DNA of 64,000 nucleotides from JAGNHN01 sp964590645 (lineage in GTDB: Bacteria; Bacteroidota; Bacteroidia; Bacteroidales; JAGNHN01): the NCBI GenBank assembly GCA_964590645.1, contig CAZPYJ010000002.1:161463-225462 (forward strand). Direction: 5' to 3'. A model generated the notes under the pieces. That model saw only the letters and a program-made list of their open reading frames with translations. It had not been told where the DNA came from and made no database searches. Shown one piece after another: positions 9,501 through 17,607 of the stretch; within the stretch, counting starts at the first letter, position 1; each line of letters begins with the position of its first letter. Position numbers and translations under genes: made by a program.

Positions 9501-12500
9501 TATCTGGCATTTCGAAAAACCGAGTAGCTGGATTATCGGGGATACGAGTATTATGGAAGGGGAATGCACGCAACTCACCTCCCTGGGCGGAAATCAATAT
9601 TTATGGAGCACAGGGGAGAACACCCAGGCGATCTCCGTTTGTCCATCAAACACAACTACATATACTGTAGAAACCTGGTTCAATCAGCAATCCTTTTGTT
9701 CCGATACTGCATCCGTCACGGTCTATGTACAGCCGGCCCCTCAGTTGACGATATCCAACGATACCAGTATCTGCCCGGGAGAGTGCGTGACCCTCACGGC
9801 CACTGGCCAGGGAAGCCTGCTGTGGAGCGACGGGAGCACAACTTCTTCCATCACGGTGTGTCCTGAAGTTTCCACCTGGTACAACGTGACCCTCTACCAT
9901 CCTGCCGGGGATACCCTGCAGGCCTCTGTGTATGTGGGGCTGTATCCTGTGAATATAGGAACCATTCCGGATCGGGATATCTGCGAAGGAGAATGTGTAT
10001 CATTAGGTGCCTTTGGAGGAATACAATATACCTGGAGCAACGGAAGCAACCTGGCTTCTCCCCAGGTTTGTCCGCTCTCCAGCACGATGTATTATGTTAC
10101 TGCCACCAATAGTTACCAATGCACTGGGGTAGATTCTGTGTTCGTAACAGTACATCCTATTCCTGTGGCAGAAGCCGGTGCCAATGATACCATCTTCGGT
10201 TCAGGCTGTGTCACCCTCACTGCCAGTGGCGGTGACACCTATGTTTGGAGCAATGGAATGATGGGCCCTTCCATCTCTGTCTGCAATACACAAACTACCG
10301 TCTATTATGTAAGTGCCTATTCTTATGAAGGATGCCTGGATGTGGATTCCGTGACCGTAACCTACATCCCCGGCCCTGTCCTGACGGTAAGCAACGACAC
10401 CACCCTCTGTCCGGGGGAATGCGCGACACTGTATGCCAATGGAAGCGGAAACTTCCTATGGAGCGATGGCAGCAGCGGAAACCAGATTCAGGTGTGCCCA
10501 CAAAGTCCGGTAACCTATGGGGTTACCCTTACCGATCAATATGGCCTGCAAAGCATAGACAGCATCCATATTGATATTTACGCTGCCCCATCCGTCAATA
10601 TTAGCGGGGATGACACCCTTTGTGAAGGGGATTGTGCCACCCTGGTAGCCCACGGAGCCGGGGAATATCTATGGGATTTAGGCGGCAGCTCGATGAACAT
10701 TATGGTTTGCCCTGCTACATCAACTACCTATTCGGTAACCCTCACCGATTCGAATGGTTGCCAGGCGGTGGACAGTTTCCCCATCATCGTCTTCCCCTTC
10801 CCGCTTGCCGATGCGGGCCAGGACACCAATATCTGTGAGGGCGACTGCATCACCCTGACCGCCAGTGGTGGTGGAACCTACCAGTGGTCGGACGGTACCC
10901 CCCAGGGTGCCAGTACCCTGGTATGCCCGGCACAGGCATCCACTTATGTGGTGACGGTCACCAATGAAGGAGGCTGTGCTTCCATTGCCTCTGTCAATGT
11001 GGGGATACTGCCACGCCCCCAACTCAGCATCACCGCAGATACTTCCATTCAGCCGGGAGAATGTGTGGACCTGCAAGTGTTGGGAGGAGACAGCTGGTTG
11101 TGGAGCAACGGATTGACTACTTCCACGATCAATGTATGTCCTTCCCAAACCACACTGTACGGCGTTACCGCCACTTCAACAGAAGGATGCTCCGAGGTGG
11201 CCTCTGTAAGGATTACTGTTGTGCAGCCGGTACAAGGCTTTGGCTTGAAAGCCTTTCTCCAGGGAGCCTGGCTGGGCAATGGCCTTATGCGTACCAACCT
11301 GGCGGCCCGGCCTGAATTCCCCCTGAACCAGCCCTATAACCGCTCCCCCTGGAATTACAATGGCAGCGAAAGCCTGGACAGCGTGCATCTGGATATGGTG
11401 GACTGGATGCTGATGGAAGTACGGTATGGTTCGGATGGGAGCCAGTTGCTGGAGCGCCGTGCCCTGATGCTTTGGAAGGATGGTGTACTGCGCAGCCCTG
11501 CCGGGGATACCAGTATTCTCATTGGTGCCAAAGGCGAAGGACGCTATCGCATCCTGCTCGACCACCACAGCCATATCCCCGTGATGACTGCAGAGGCCCT
11601 GAACCTGGATAGTGTTGCCGCTATTGATTTCACGGATACCCTTCTCACCAGGCCATTTGGTGGAATGAATGCCCTGATCCCTTTGGGTGGAAATGCTTTT
11701 GGGATGATCTCCGGTGACCTGAATGTGGATAAGAAGATCAAGTACAGCGGGGCCGGGAACGACCGCAGCCTCATTTTACAAAGGCTGATGCAGGAAACCG
11801 GAAGTACCGTCATCACGTCCACGGTAAGTGGCTACTTCCCGGAGGACCTCAATATGGACGGTACCGTGAAGTACAGTGGAGCCGGCAACGATCCTTCCCG
11901 CATCATCACCAACCTGATCACCCTGACGGGTTCCACAGCGATCAATACGGTGTATACTTCCCCAATCCCGGATGCAGTGGATACTTTCCGCTGTGGCCTT
12001 GTCTTTATTGATACAAGGGATGGGAAAATGTATACCACAGTGGAGATAGGAGACCAATGCTGGATGGCGGAGAACCTGAATGTGGGAACGATGATCCAGG
12101 CCAACAGCAATCCCTCGAATGACGGTGTCATTGAAAAGCACTGCTACAACGATGACCCGGCAATGTGTGATCTCTATGGGGGGCTGTATCAATGGGAGGA
12201 GATGATGGAGTATATGAATACAGAAGGCAGCCAGGGCATTTGCCCTCTGGGTTGGCACCTGCCCACGGATGCGGAATGGTGTACATTAACAGCCTACCTT
12301 GACCCTACGGTGAATTGCAATACTTGGGGGTGGAGTGGGACCGATGCAGGAGGTATGATGAAGGAAACAGACACAACGCACTGGCTTTTACCCAATACCG
12401 GGGCAAACAACAGCAGCGGCTTCACGGCGCTCGGTGCCGGCTACCGCATCAGTGGCAATTTCATCGATCTCAGGAGCAACGCCTACTTTTGGTCGTCCTC

Positions 12501-15498
12501 CGAGTCTTCCTCTATATACGGGGCCAGCCGGGCCCTGTATTACTACAACGCGGCTGTAAGCCGGGACAACAACGACAAGACCTACGGCTTTTCGGTGCGC
12601 TGCCTCCGCGACAGCATCCAGCCCTGCCTGCCCCAACCTGAGCAGGCCAATGCCGGGCCGGATAGCCTGAACATTGAGGGTGATAGTGTTCAGCTTTGGG
12701 CAAATACGCCTTCAGTGGGCCCCTCGACTCCGCTCGGGGCAAGCACTGGGCAGTGGGCAGTTGCCTCGACTTCGCTCGGCAACCCGGGGATTTTCAGTGA
12801 TTCGAGTGCGGCGGATGCGTGGTTCTATGGGGTGATTGGTGAGACCTATATCTTGGTTTGGACGATATCCAATCAGTGCGGAAGCTCCTCGGATACTGTA
12901 ATGATCAGCTTTGCTCCAGCAACAACCACTTTCACTTGCGGTGACAGCCTCCTTGACACCCGCGATGGACAAAAATACGCCACAGTTCAGATTGGGACCC
13001 AGTGCTGGATGGCGGAGAATTTGAATGTTGGAGTGATGGTGAACAGCGTGAATACCGGTAGTAGTCATTCTGATGTGAGCAACAATGGGGCTATAGAGAA
13101 GTATTGCTACGATAATACAGCCAGCAATTGCAATGAGTACGGAGGTTTATACGACTGGAATGAAGCTATGGGCTATAGCGATACTGAGGGTGTACAAGGA
13201 ATCTGTCCGCCAGCCGTAGGATGGCATATTCCGACAGATGCTGAATGGACCCAACTGGAAAACTATCTTGGAGGTTCATCCATTGCCGGCGGAAAGCTAA
13301 AAGAAAGCGGTACTACGCATTGGCGTGCGACCAATGTCGGTGCCACTAATAGCAGCGGGTTCACGGCTCTTCCCGGTGGCTACCGCTACAACAAAGGGGA
13401 TTTCAACACACCGAGCACAAACGGCCACTTCTGGAGTTCCTCGGCCTCCTCATCTGCGGGCGCGTGGTACCGTTATCTGTTCTATAGTAGCCAGAATATC
13501 TACCGTCTCAACGGAGACCGTACCTACGGCTTCTCTGTACGTTGCGTCAGGGATAGTGTCGTATGCACCCCCCAACCCGAGCAGGCCAATGCCGGGCCGG
13601 ATAGCCTGAACATTGAGGGTGATAGTGTTCAGCTTTGGGCAAATACGCCTTCCGCAAGCAGTGGGCCCTTCGGCTCCGCTCAGGGCCAACAGTGGGCCGT
13701 GGTTGCCTCGACTCCGCTCGGCAACCCGGGGATTTTCAGTGATTCGAGTGCAGCAGATGCGTGGTTCTATGGAACCCCCGGCACTACCTACACTTTGGTG
13801 TGGACGATTTTTAACCAGTGTGGCGCAACCTCCGATACGGTACTGATCGGTTTTGCCACCCCGGAATGGACCTGCGGAATGCCCTTCACCGATCCGCGGG
13901 ACGGACAGACCTATGCCACAACTCATATCGGAAGCCAGTGCTGGATGGCGGAGAACCTGAATGTGGGAACGATGATCCAGGTCAACAGCAATCCCTCGAA
14001 TGACGGCATCATTGAAAAGTATTGCTACAACGATGACCCGGCAATGTGTGATATCTATGGGGGGCTGTATCAATGGGAGGAGATGATGGAGTATATGAAT
14101 ACAGAAGGCAGCCAGGGCATCTGCCCCAGCGGCTGGCACATACCTGCTGATGCGGAATGGTGTACCCTGACCACCCATCTCGATCCCACGGTGAACTGCA
14201 GTACGATTGGATCCAGTGGCACAGATGCGGGAGGAAAAATGAAGGAAACAGGCACAACGCACTGGCTTTCACCCAATACCGGGGCCACCAACAGCAGTGG
14301 CTTCACAGCGCTCCCTGCTGGTTACCATTACAATGGAACCATCTATTTTCTGAATGCTACCGCTGCTTTTTGGTCGTCCACCGAGCCCTTCTCATCCAAT
14401 GGGATCTACTGGTACCTGCAGAACAATAGTGCCACAGTTTACCGCGACAACCTCAGCAAAACCCTCGGCTTATCGGTGCGTTGCCTCCGCGACAGCATCC
14501 AGCCCTGCCTGCCTCAACCCGAGCAGGCCAATGCCGGACCGGATAGTTTGGGAATCTCAGGGGATAGTGTTCAACTTTGGGCAAATACGCCTTCCGCAAG
14601 CAGTGGGCCCTTCGGCTCCGCTCAGGGCCAACAGTGGGCAGTGGTTGCCTCGACTTCGCTCGGCAACCCGGGGATTTTCAGTGATTCGAGTGCAGCAGAT
14701 ACGTGGTTCTATGGAACACCCGGCACTACCTACACTTTGGTGTGGACAATCTCAAACCACTGTGGCGCTACCTCTGATACGGTGCTGATCGGTTTTGCCC
14801 CTGCGATCGTTATCAGTTGCGGGGATACCATCACCGATCCTCGTGATGGCAAAAAATACCCTACGGTTGAAATTGGCACCCAATGCTGGATGGCAAAAAA
14901 CCTGAATGTGGGAACAATGATAATGAGTAACCCGACTTATACACCACATTCATTGATGTCAGACAATGGAATCATAGAGAAATATTGTTATCAGAATGAT
15001 ACGACGAATTGCGACCTGTTCGGAGGCCTTTATGAGTGGAATGAGGCAATGTCTTATTCAACACAAACCGGGGCCCAGGGCATTTGCCCGGCTGGATGGC
15101 ATATCCCGTCCTTCGCAGAATTTGCGCTCCTCGAAGGCTTTGTGGATAGCCAGATCCCGGTTGGGGATCCTGTGTGGTTGAGCCTTGGGATGCGGGGTTA
15201 TGATGCAGGAGGAATGCTGAAAGATTCCTCACAATTATACTGGCAATCACCCAATGTGGCTGCATCAGATGCATTTGGTTTTACAGCATTGCCTGCCGGA
15301 TACCGCAGAAATACAGGGGAATATGATAATCTTGGCGCACGAGGCCGTTTCTGGACTTCGGATCACGACCCATATCAGTCTGAGTTCTTTTTGCGGGAGA
15401 TACGTTACAATTCTGCTCAGATCAGGAGTAGATTGCACGAACCGGAGTATGGAATGTCCATTCGTTGCCTCCGCAACAGCCAAGGCGGGAATCCCTGA
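6562..15498 (+). CDS. Giant secreted modular protein: propeller, lamin-tail, Ig/PKD-like repeats, dockerin-like loops, four FISUMP domains
   Basis: About 2,978 residues. The start at 6562 gives a clean signal peptide ending near LMLNAQG; the frame is open 23 codons further up. Order, with approximate residues: carbohydrate-binding-like beta domain (20-165); Ycf48/BNR-like propeller with DGGxxW turns (167-494); lamin-tail-like domain (613-790) beside the first Ig-like unit; ten tandem 70-75-residue units with CxGxCxxLxA and CPxxxxxYxVT motifs (854-1553); two dockerin-like DxNxDGxVxYxGxxND loops (1718 and 1761); then four FISUMP domains (1811-2017, 2127-2331, 2438-2643, 2753-2970) separated by three near-identical PKD-like linkers. 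There is no T9SS tail after the last FISUMP domain. It is probably a surface adhesin or polymer-binding protein; the ligand is unknown. It is alone between its own promoter and the DarTG patch. Confidence 0.93.
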   Translation: MRQKTMLLRLSTMLAFLCISLMLNAQGISNAVTIDPPNAAGTDSITLTFDARLSCEAGTWATLEGATEVRMHSGVQINGSVWSNVVSYENTAYNGQSTALTDNGDSTWSITFVPDAFYGVNGSSQIEQLCMVFNNNSWNKTGKDYDQPGHCIDFYIPLAVVPSWNASFYSLSFPVSSPERTIYSLNSWGGDGVWAATAVSASGNTHYPGFVRTTKGGFDKYERVLYDYPNYYSPMIAAAGPDSAWMIAYSHNGTQDGLVLFTSDGGYNWTHQSTALFQVSQGGFPNIIHFWNHTDGIVMGDPSGGYWEIYTTSNAGTNWIRVDSSNIPPPLAGEYGYTRHSAVEGNTIWFTTNRAQLYISNDRGQNWTRHAIPFANNQMILPAMKSPQEGWLYSNDQLYSTNDGGISWTQVIWSGDFRRGRDLKYVKGTANALVSAGGMSGASYSLDGGVSWLPMVQNGGNGVYSLAFTAMDYGWAGGRTDSNLQNYIYKFLTPMTEPVAQTWAHTAQVCAGEYVNFNTWVIGNVWTIHYSFYDGQFPFIRHGWTPLVFFNVPESKDVQVEITGAYGMRQFLAKDVVLVRDNPPVDLGPDTLLCAGQCIELEATSESRSLFFSAYLEGGYSNNNALEIFNPLDVAVDLSAYGIRKNFNGSSWDGFYPFPSATFLDPGETFLIAHALADSAITAKADVLLSGTDYNFMMSFSGNDVRALVKIEQNDTIVVDIIGAEDLSDPGWAWNVAGVWGGTTNHTLVRKGWVQKGQTDWGLSAGLDSLSSEWIVYPPNQFAALGQHTSSPFLTYLWPDGDTAAVKEVCLQANDYNQWISLEVTNAHGCNATDWIKITKVIIPVEITGPDSICLGQCAILTANEASDYVWNTGDSTRSITVCPNYSQWYSVTITDSNGCMGVDGFYLNTWSIQPVIQSSTDSICGDETATLSAPGYATYQWSTGDTTPTTEAWHWGSYNWWYHLTVTDSNGCTGSSNINIWHFEKPSSWIIGDTSIMEGECTQLTSLGGNQYLWSTGENTQAISVCPSNTTTYTVETWFNQQSFCSDTASVTVYVQPAPQLTISNDTSICPGECVTLTATGQGSLLWSDGSTTSSITVCPEVSTWYNVTLYHPAGDTLQASVYVGLYPVNIGTIPDRDICEGECVSLGAFGGIQYTWSNGSNLASPQVCPLSSTMYYVTATNSYQCTGVDSVFVTVHPIPVAEAGANDTIFGSGCVTLTASGGDTYVWSNGMMGPSISVCNTQTTVYYVSAYSYEGCLDVDSVTVTYIPGPVLTVSNDTTLCPGECATLYANGSGNFLWSDGSSGNQIQVCPQSPVTYGVTLTDQYGLQSIDSIHIDIYAAPSVNISGDDTLCEGDCATLVAHGAGEYLWDLGGSSMNIMVCPATSTTYSVTLTDSNGCQAVDSFPIIVFPFPLADAGQDTNICEGDCITLTASGGGTYQWSDGTPQGASTLVCPAQASTYVVTVTNEGGCASIASVNVGILPRPQLSITADTSIQPGECVDLQVLGGDSWLWSNGLTTSTINVCPSQTTLYGVTATSTEGCSEVASVRITVVQPVQGFGLKAFLQGAWLGNGLMRTNLAARPEFPLNQPYNRSPWNYNGSESLDSVHLDMVDWMLMEVRYGSDGSQLLERRALMLWKDGVLRSPAGDTSILIGAKGEGRYRILLDHHSHIPVMTAEALNLDSVAAIDFTDTLLTRPFGGMNALIPLGGNAFGMISGDLNVDKKIKYSGAGNDRSLILQRLMQETGSTVITSTVSGYFPEDLNMDGTVKYSGAGNDPSRIITNLITLTGSTAINTVYTSPIPDAVDTFRCGLVFIDTRDGKMYTTVEIGDQCWMAENLNVGTMIQANSNPSNDGVIEKHCYNDDPAMCDLYGGLYQWEEMMEYMNTEGSQGICPLGWHLPTDAEWCTLTAYLDPTVNCNTWGWSGTDAGGMMKETDTTHWLLPNTGANNSSGFTALGAGYRISGNFIDLRSNAYFWSSSESSSIYGASRALYYYNAAVSRDNNDKTYGFSVRCLRDSIQPCLPQPEQANAGPDSLNIEGDSVQLWANTPSVGPSTPLGASTGQWAVASTSLGNPGIFSDSSAADAWFYGVIGETYILVWTISNQCGSSSDTVMISFAPATTTFTCGDSLLDTRDGQKYATVQIGTQCWMAENLNVGVMVNSVNTGSSHSDVSNNGAIEKYCYDNTASNCNEYGGLYDWNEAMGYSDTEGVQGICPPAVGWHIPTDAEWTQLENYLGGSSIAGGKLKESGTTHWRATNVGATNSSGFTALPGGYRYNKGDFNTPSTNGHFWSSSASSSAGAWYRYLFYSSQNIYRLNGDRTYGFSVRCVRDSVVCTPQPEQANAGPDSLNIEGDSVQLWANTPSASSGPFGSAQGQQWAVVASTPLGNPGIFSDSSAADAWFYGTPGTTYTLVWTIFNQCGATSDTVLIGFATPEWTCGMPFTDPRDGQTYATTHIGSQCWMAENLNVGTMIQVNSNPSNDGIIEKYCYNDDPAMCDIYGGLYQWEEMMEYMNTEGSQGICPSGWHIPADAEWCTLTTHLDPTVNCSTIGSSGTDAGGKMKETGTTHWLSPNTGATNSSGFTALPAGYHYNGTIYFLNATAAFWSSTEPFSSNGIYWYLQNNSATVYRDNLSKTLGLSVRCLRDSIQPCLPQPEQANAGPDSLGISGDSVQLWANTPSASSGPFGSAQGQQWAVVASTSLGNPGIFSDSSAADTWFYGTPGTTYTLVWTISNHCGATSDTVLIGFAPAIVISCGDTITDPRDGKKYPTVEIGTQCWMAKNLNVGTMIMSNPTYTPHSLMSDNGIIEKYCYQNDTTNCDLFGGLYEWNEAMSYSTQTGAQGICPAGWHIPSFAEFALLEGFVDSQIPVGDPVWLSLGMRGYDAGGMLKDSSQLYWQSPNVAASDAFGFTALPAGYRRNTGEYDNLGARGRFWTSDHDPYQSEFFLREIRYNSAQIRSRLHEPEYGMSIRCLRNSQGGNP
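12060..12243 (+). repeat. Long direct repeat, copy 1 (FISUMP domain 1)
   Basis: This stretch encodes the WMAENLNVGTMI to EGSQGICP part of FISUMP domain 1. It is almost base-for-base identical to 13941-14124 (constant offset of 1881 bases, only a handful of mostly silent differences). FISUMP domains 2 and 4 are clearly more diverged at the DNA level. This implies recent duplication or gene conversion between domains 1 and 3. Confidence 0.9.
12721..12780. repeat. Two palindromic repeat units inside coding linker 1
   Basis: Two units of the form CCTCGACTyCGCTCGG (12721-12739 and 12763-12780) lie in the first PKD-like linker. The ends of each unit are mutually complementary around a CGACTyCG core. 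They resemble the CCTTCGACTnCGCTCAGG family of short interspersed palindromes seen between genes in many bacteria. They are translated here as PSTPLGA and ASTSLGN. Opposite-strand reading gives the tell-tale ERSRG peptides. Confidence 0.75.
13664..13722. repeat. Two palindromic repeat units inside coding linker 2
   Basis: One unit (13664-13687) has arms GGCCCT and AGGGCC around TCGGCTCCGCTC. The other (13705-13722) is GCCTCGACTCCGCTCGGC. They are translated as GPFGSAQGQ and ASTPLGN within the linker between FISUMP domains 2 and 3. Confidence 0.75.
13941..14124 (+). repeat. Long direct repeat, copy 2 (FISUMP domain 3)
   Basis: Partner of the copy at 12060-12243, in the same frame of the same gene. 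Identity this high over about 180 bases could support recombination that changes the number of FISUMP units, and it is a place where short-read assemblies may collapse. Confidence 0.9.
14606..14664. repeat. Two palindromic repeat units inside coding linker 3
   Basis: This is the same arrangement as in linker 2: a GGCCCT...AGGGCC unit at 14606-14629 and GCCTCGACTTCGCTCGGC at 14647-14664. The near-identity of linkers 2 and 3 suggests that the whole linker, including the palindromes, was copied. Confidence 0.75.
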
Positions 15499-15721
15499 GA
15501 GGACTGTTGAAAATTGTCGAATAAGGGCAATTGCTTCTTTTCAATGCTAATAGAAGAGCCAGCTGAGGCTGCCGGCTTTCAGCAGCATCTGAGTATGTTC
15601 TCCTGATCATAGGCGGGTAGGAACCTTCCTCCCATTGATGCATTTACAAAATCCTTACTTTTATAGCGTATTGGAAATGTGGGATGCGGGGGTGGAGTTT
15701 AGACGAAATGAGGAATACTCA

Positions 15722-16369
15722 ATGAATAGTTGGCCAAAATACTTGTACAGAATAACTCATATCGACAATATCCCCCATATTGTTTCAAACGGCATCACGC
15801 TACCAGATTCTCCCAATTCAAATGCAAACTACAAAACAATTGGAGACAGAAGCCTGATCAACACGCGTAAAAATTGAGAAGTGACGACAGAAGATACGAA
15901 TGAAACCTGCAGATTGGGTGATTATATTCCATTCTATTTTGGGCCAAGAATGCCTATGCTTTATGTAATTCAGAAAGGATTCAACTTCGTACCAGATAAA
16001 GCATCCCCTCAAGAAATCGTTTACTGTATCGTTCTTTTAGAAAGCATAATCTCCTCTTCCTTAGACTTCATTTTTTGTGATGGGCACCCAACTGACAGAT
16101 TCACCCACTTTTATTCAAAGAAATATCTTGGGAGTATCGAGCAGTTGGTGGATAAGAAAGCTGTATATGCAAAATACTGGCGCGCAGAGGAAGATCTAGA
16201 CCTGAAACGAAGGAAACAGGCAGAGTTTCTCATTAAAGGAGATGTGGAAAAATCATTTATTGGTGGTTATGTTGTGTATAATGAATCTGCTAAAAGGCTC
16301 CTAAACGGATTAGGAATTCCGGAAAGAAGCATTGCAATAAAACCTTTCTATTATTTTGATGAACTATGA
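15722..16369 (+). pseudogene. darT: DarT-like DNA ADP-ribosyltransferase toxin (DUF4433), interrupted by an in-frame TGA
   Basis: DarT enzymes use NAD+ to ADP-ribosylate thymidines of single-stranded DNA. Reading from the ATG at 15722 gives MNSWPKYLYRITHIDNIPHI, the standard DarT opening. The frame then meets TGA at 15875-15877 and continues in the same frame as LGDYIPFYFGPRMPMLYVIQ, DGHPTDRFTHFY and RRKQAEFLIKGD to 16369. Ignoring the stop, the product is 215 residues, normal for DarT. The presumed NAD-binding His (13), Arg (49), His (122, DGH) and catalytic Glu (168, QAEFL) are all present, at spacing like that of the characterised Thermus enzyme. The stop falls just after Arg49, splitting the active site, so the toxin is probably dead unless the TGA is read through or is an assembly error. 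The end overlaps darG (ATGA). Base use is visibly A/T-richer than in flanking genes, suggesting transfer. Confidence 0.88.
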
Positions 16370-17403
16370 TACGGTTTGTAACTGGAAATATCCTTGAAAG
16401 CAAGGCAGAAGCACTCGTCAATACCGTGAACACGCTCGGCATAATGGGCAAGGGCATAGCACTTCAGTTCAAAGAGGCATTCCCCTACAATTTTAAAGTG
16501 TATAGGGAAGCTTGTAAGAATAGTGAACTGACGATTGGCAAGTTGCTAATCGTGAAAGATCGGGGATTGATTTCAGGAGAAAAATGGATCATTAATTTCC
16601 CGACAAAAACGACCTGGAGGAAGCCATCCGAATATGAGTACATTGATAAGGGGCTTGATGAATTGATAAAAGCTATTCATTCGTATTCTATTTCTTCCAT
16701 AGCAATTCCACCTTTAGGGAGCGGGCAAGGTGGCTTGGAATGGAAGAAAGTGAAGCAAATGATGATAGATAAACTGAGAGATTTAGATGCTGAGATACTC
16801 ATTTTTGAACCATCTGAAAATATTGTCGAGGCGATGAAGAAAGAAAGGGTGAAACTCACAGAAGCGCGTGCCTTGCTCTTATTTGTCCTTTATGATCTGG
16901 TTCGTAATGGAGAGTTTGTAACCGAGTTTTCAAGCGAAAAGGCCTGCTATTTTTTACAACGATTTGGAGCAGAAAAGTTTTTCCAACTCAATTTTGAACC
17001 GAATTTTTACGGGCCCTACTCCGGGAAAGTGAGATACATTCTCAATTATCTTAATGGGAGCTATATTATGGGCTTCTCAGGAATGGACAAGAAGCCTTTT
17101 AAACCCCTTTCATTGATCAGAGATGCAGAAACTTCTGTACTTGCTTATCTTTCTGATAAACCTGATCTGAAGCATATTGCGGAAAAGACAGTTGCCTTTT
17201 TAAGTGGATTCTACTCTGATTTCAGCCTGGAACTATTATCCACTATTGACTATCTCTCCGGGAAATTTAATATCACTGATACTATCGAGCTCAAAGATCG
17301 ACTGAATACGTGGAGCGATCGCAAAAGAACGCTGTTCTCAGATGAACGATACCTTAAAATCTCTATAACACATCTCAGACAGGCAGGACTCATATCAGGT
17401 TGA
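16366..17403 (+). CDS. darG: DarG-like macro-domain antitoxin
   Basis: A 345-residue antitoxin partner of DarT. Residues 1 to about 155 form a macrodomain (RFVTGNILESKAEALVNTVN, GIMGKGIALQFK, IPPLGSGQGGLEW) that in known DarG removes ADP-ribose from thymidine in DNA. From about residue 165 follows the DarG carboxy domain (EARALLLFVLYDLVRNGE, LNFEPNFYGPYSGKVRYILNYLNG), which in characterised systems binds and blocks DarT. Both parts look complete. The ATG overlaps the toxin stop by four bases, the normal co-translated DarTG order. An intact antitoxin beside a toxin with a nonsense codon is what is expected when the toxin decays first. Confidence 0.93.
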   Translation: MIRFVTGNILESKAEALVNTVNTLGIMGKGIALQFKEAFPYNFKVYREACKNSELTIGKLLIVKDRGLISGEKWIINFPTKTTWRKPSEYEYIDKGLDELIKAIHSYSISSIAIPPLGSGQGGLEWKKVKQMMIDKLRDLDAEILIFEPSENIVEAMKKERVKLTEARALLLFVLYDLVRNGEFVTEFSSEKACYFLQRFGAEKFFQLNFEPNFYGPYSGKVRYILNYLNGSYIMGFSGMDKKPFKPLSLIRDAETSVLAYLSDKPDLKHIAEKTVAFLSGFYSDFSLELLSTIDYLSGKFNITDTIELKDRLNTWSDRKRTLFSDERYLKISITHLRQAGLISG

Positions 17404-17439
17404 AACGCTGACAGAAGCTCAATCAAGAAGACCAAACAG

Positions 17440-17607
17440 ATGCTACTGAGAAATAAAGAAAGGGAAAGGCTTGTGGCCATCTTTTCTTCGGCATCCGTGC
17501 CGGTAGAGGTACTGGCTTATGGAAGCCGGGTAGGTGGAGGCGCTATGAAGAGGAGAAACCATACAGGCCGGGTACAGAAAGTCAGAATGTGTAATTTTAC
17601 ACAATGA
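17440..17607 (+). pseudogene. Truncated nucleotidyltransferase (MNT-type), N-terminal fragment
   Basis: A 55-residue open frame begins MLLRNKERERLVAIF and reaches PVEVLAYGSRVGGGA, the GSR nucleotide-binding motif of minimal nucleotidyltransferases (pol beta fold). The expected continuation with the DxD metal site never comes; the frame runs on through basic, unrelated codons to TGA. The stop overlaps the ATG at 17604, probably by chance. Full-length relatives often pair with HEPN toxins. Here no HEPN gene is visible, so this looks like a deletion scar just downstream of DarTG. The short match makes the identification tentative. Confidence 0.6.

Noticed and set aside
13450..14262. Minus-strand open frame opposite the FISUMP region, with ERSRG-type peptides
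   Set aside because: It is an antisense shadow of the giant protein. The ERSRG/SGAEG peptides come from translating the palindromic repeats and are useful only as a sign of those repeats.
15400..15498. T9SS C-terminal sorting domain on the giant protein
   Set aside because: The protein ends within a few residues of the last FISUMP domain (SIRCLRNSQGGNP). No PNP...G.Y.v.v-type tail is present.
15635..15721. Extended start for the DarT-like gene at 15635
   Set aside because: The added 29 residues have no counterpart in DarT proteins. MNSWPKYLYRITHID at 15722 is the natural beginning.
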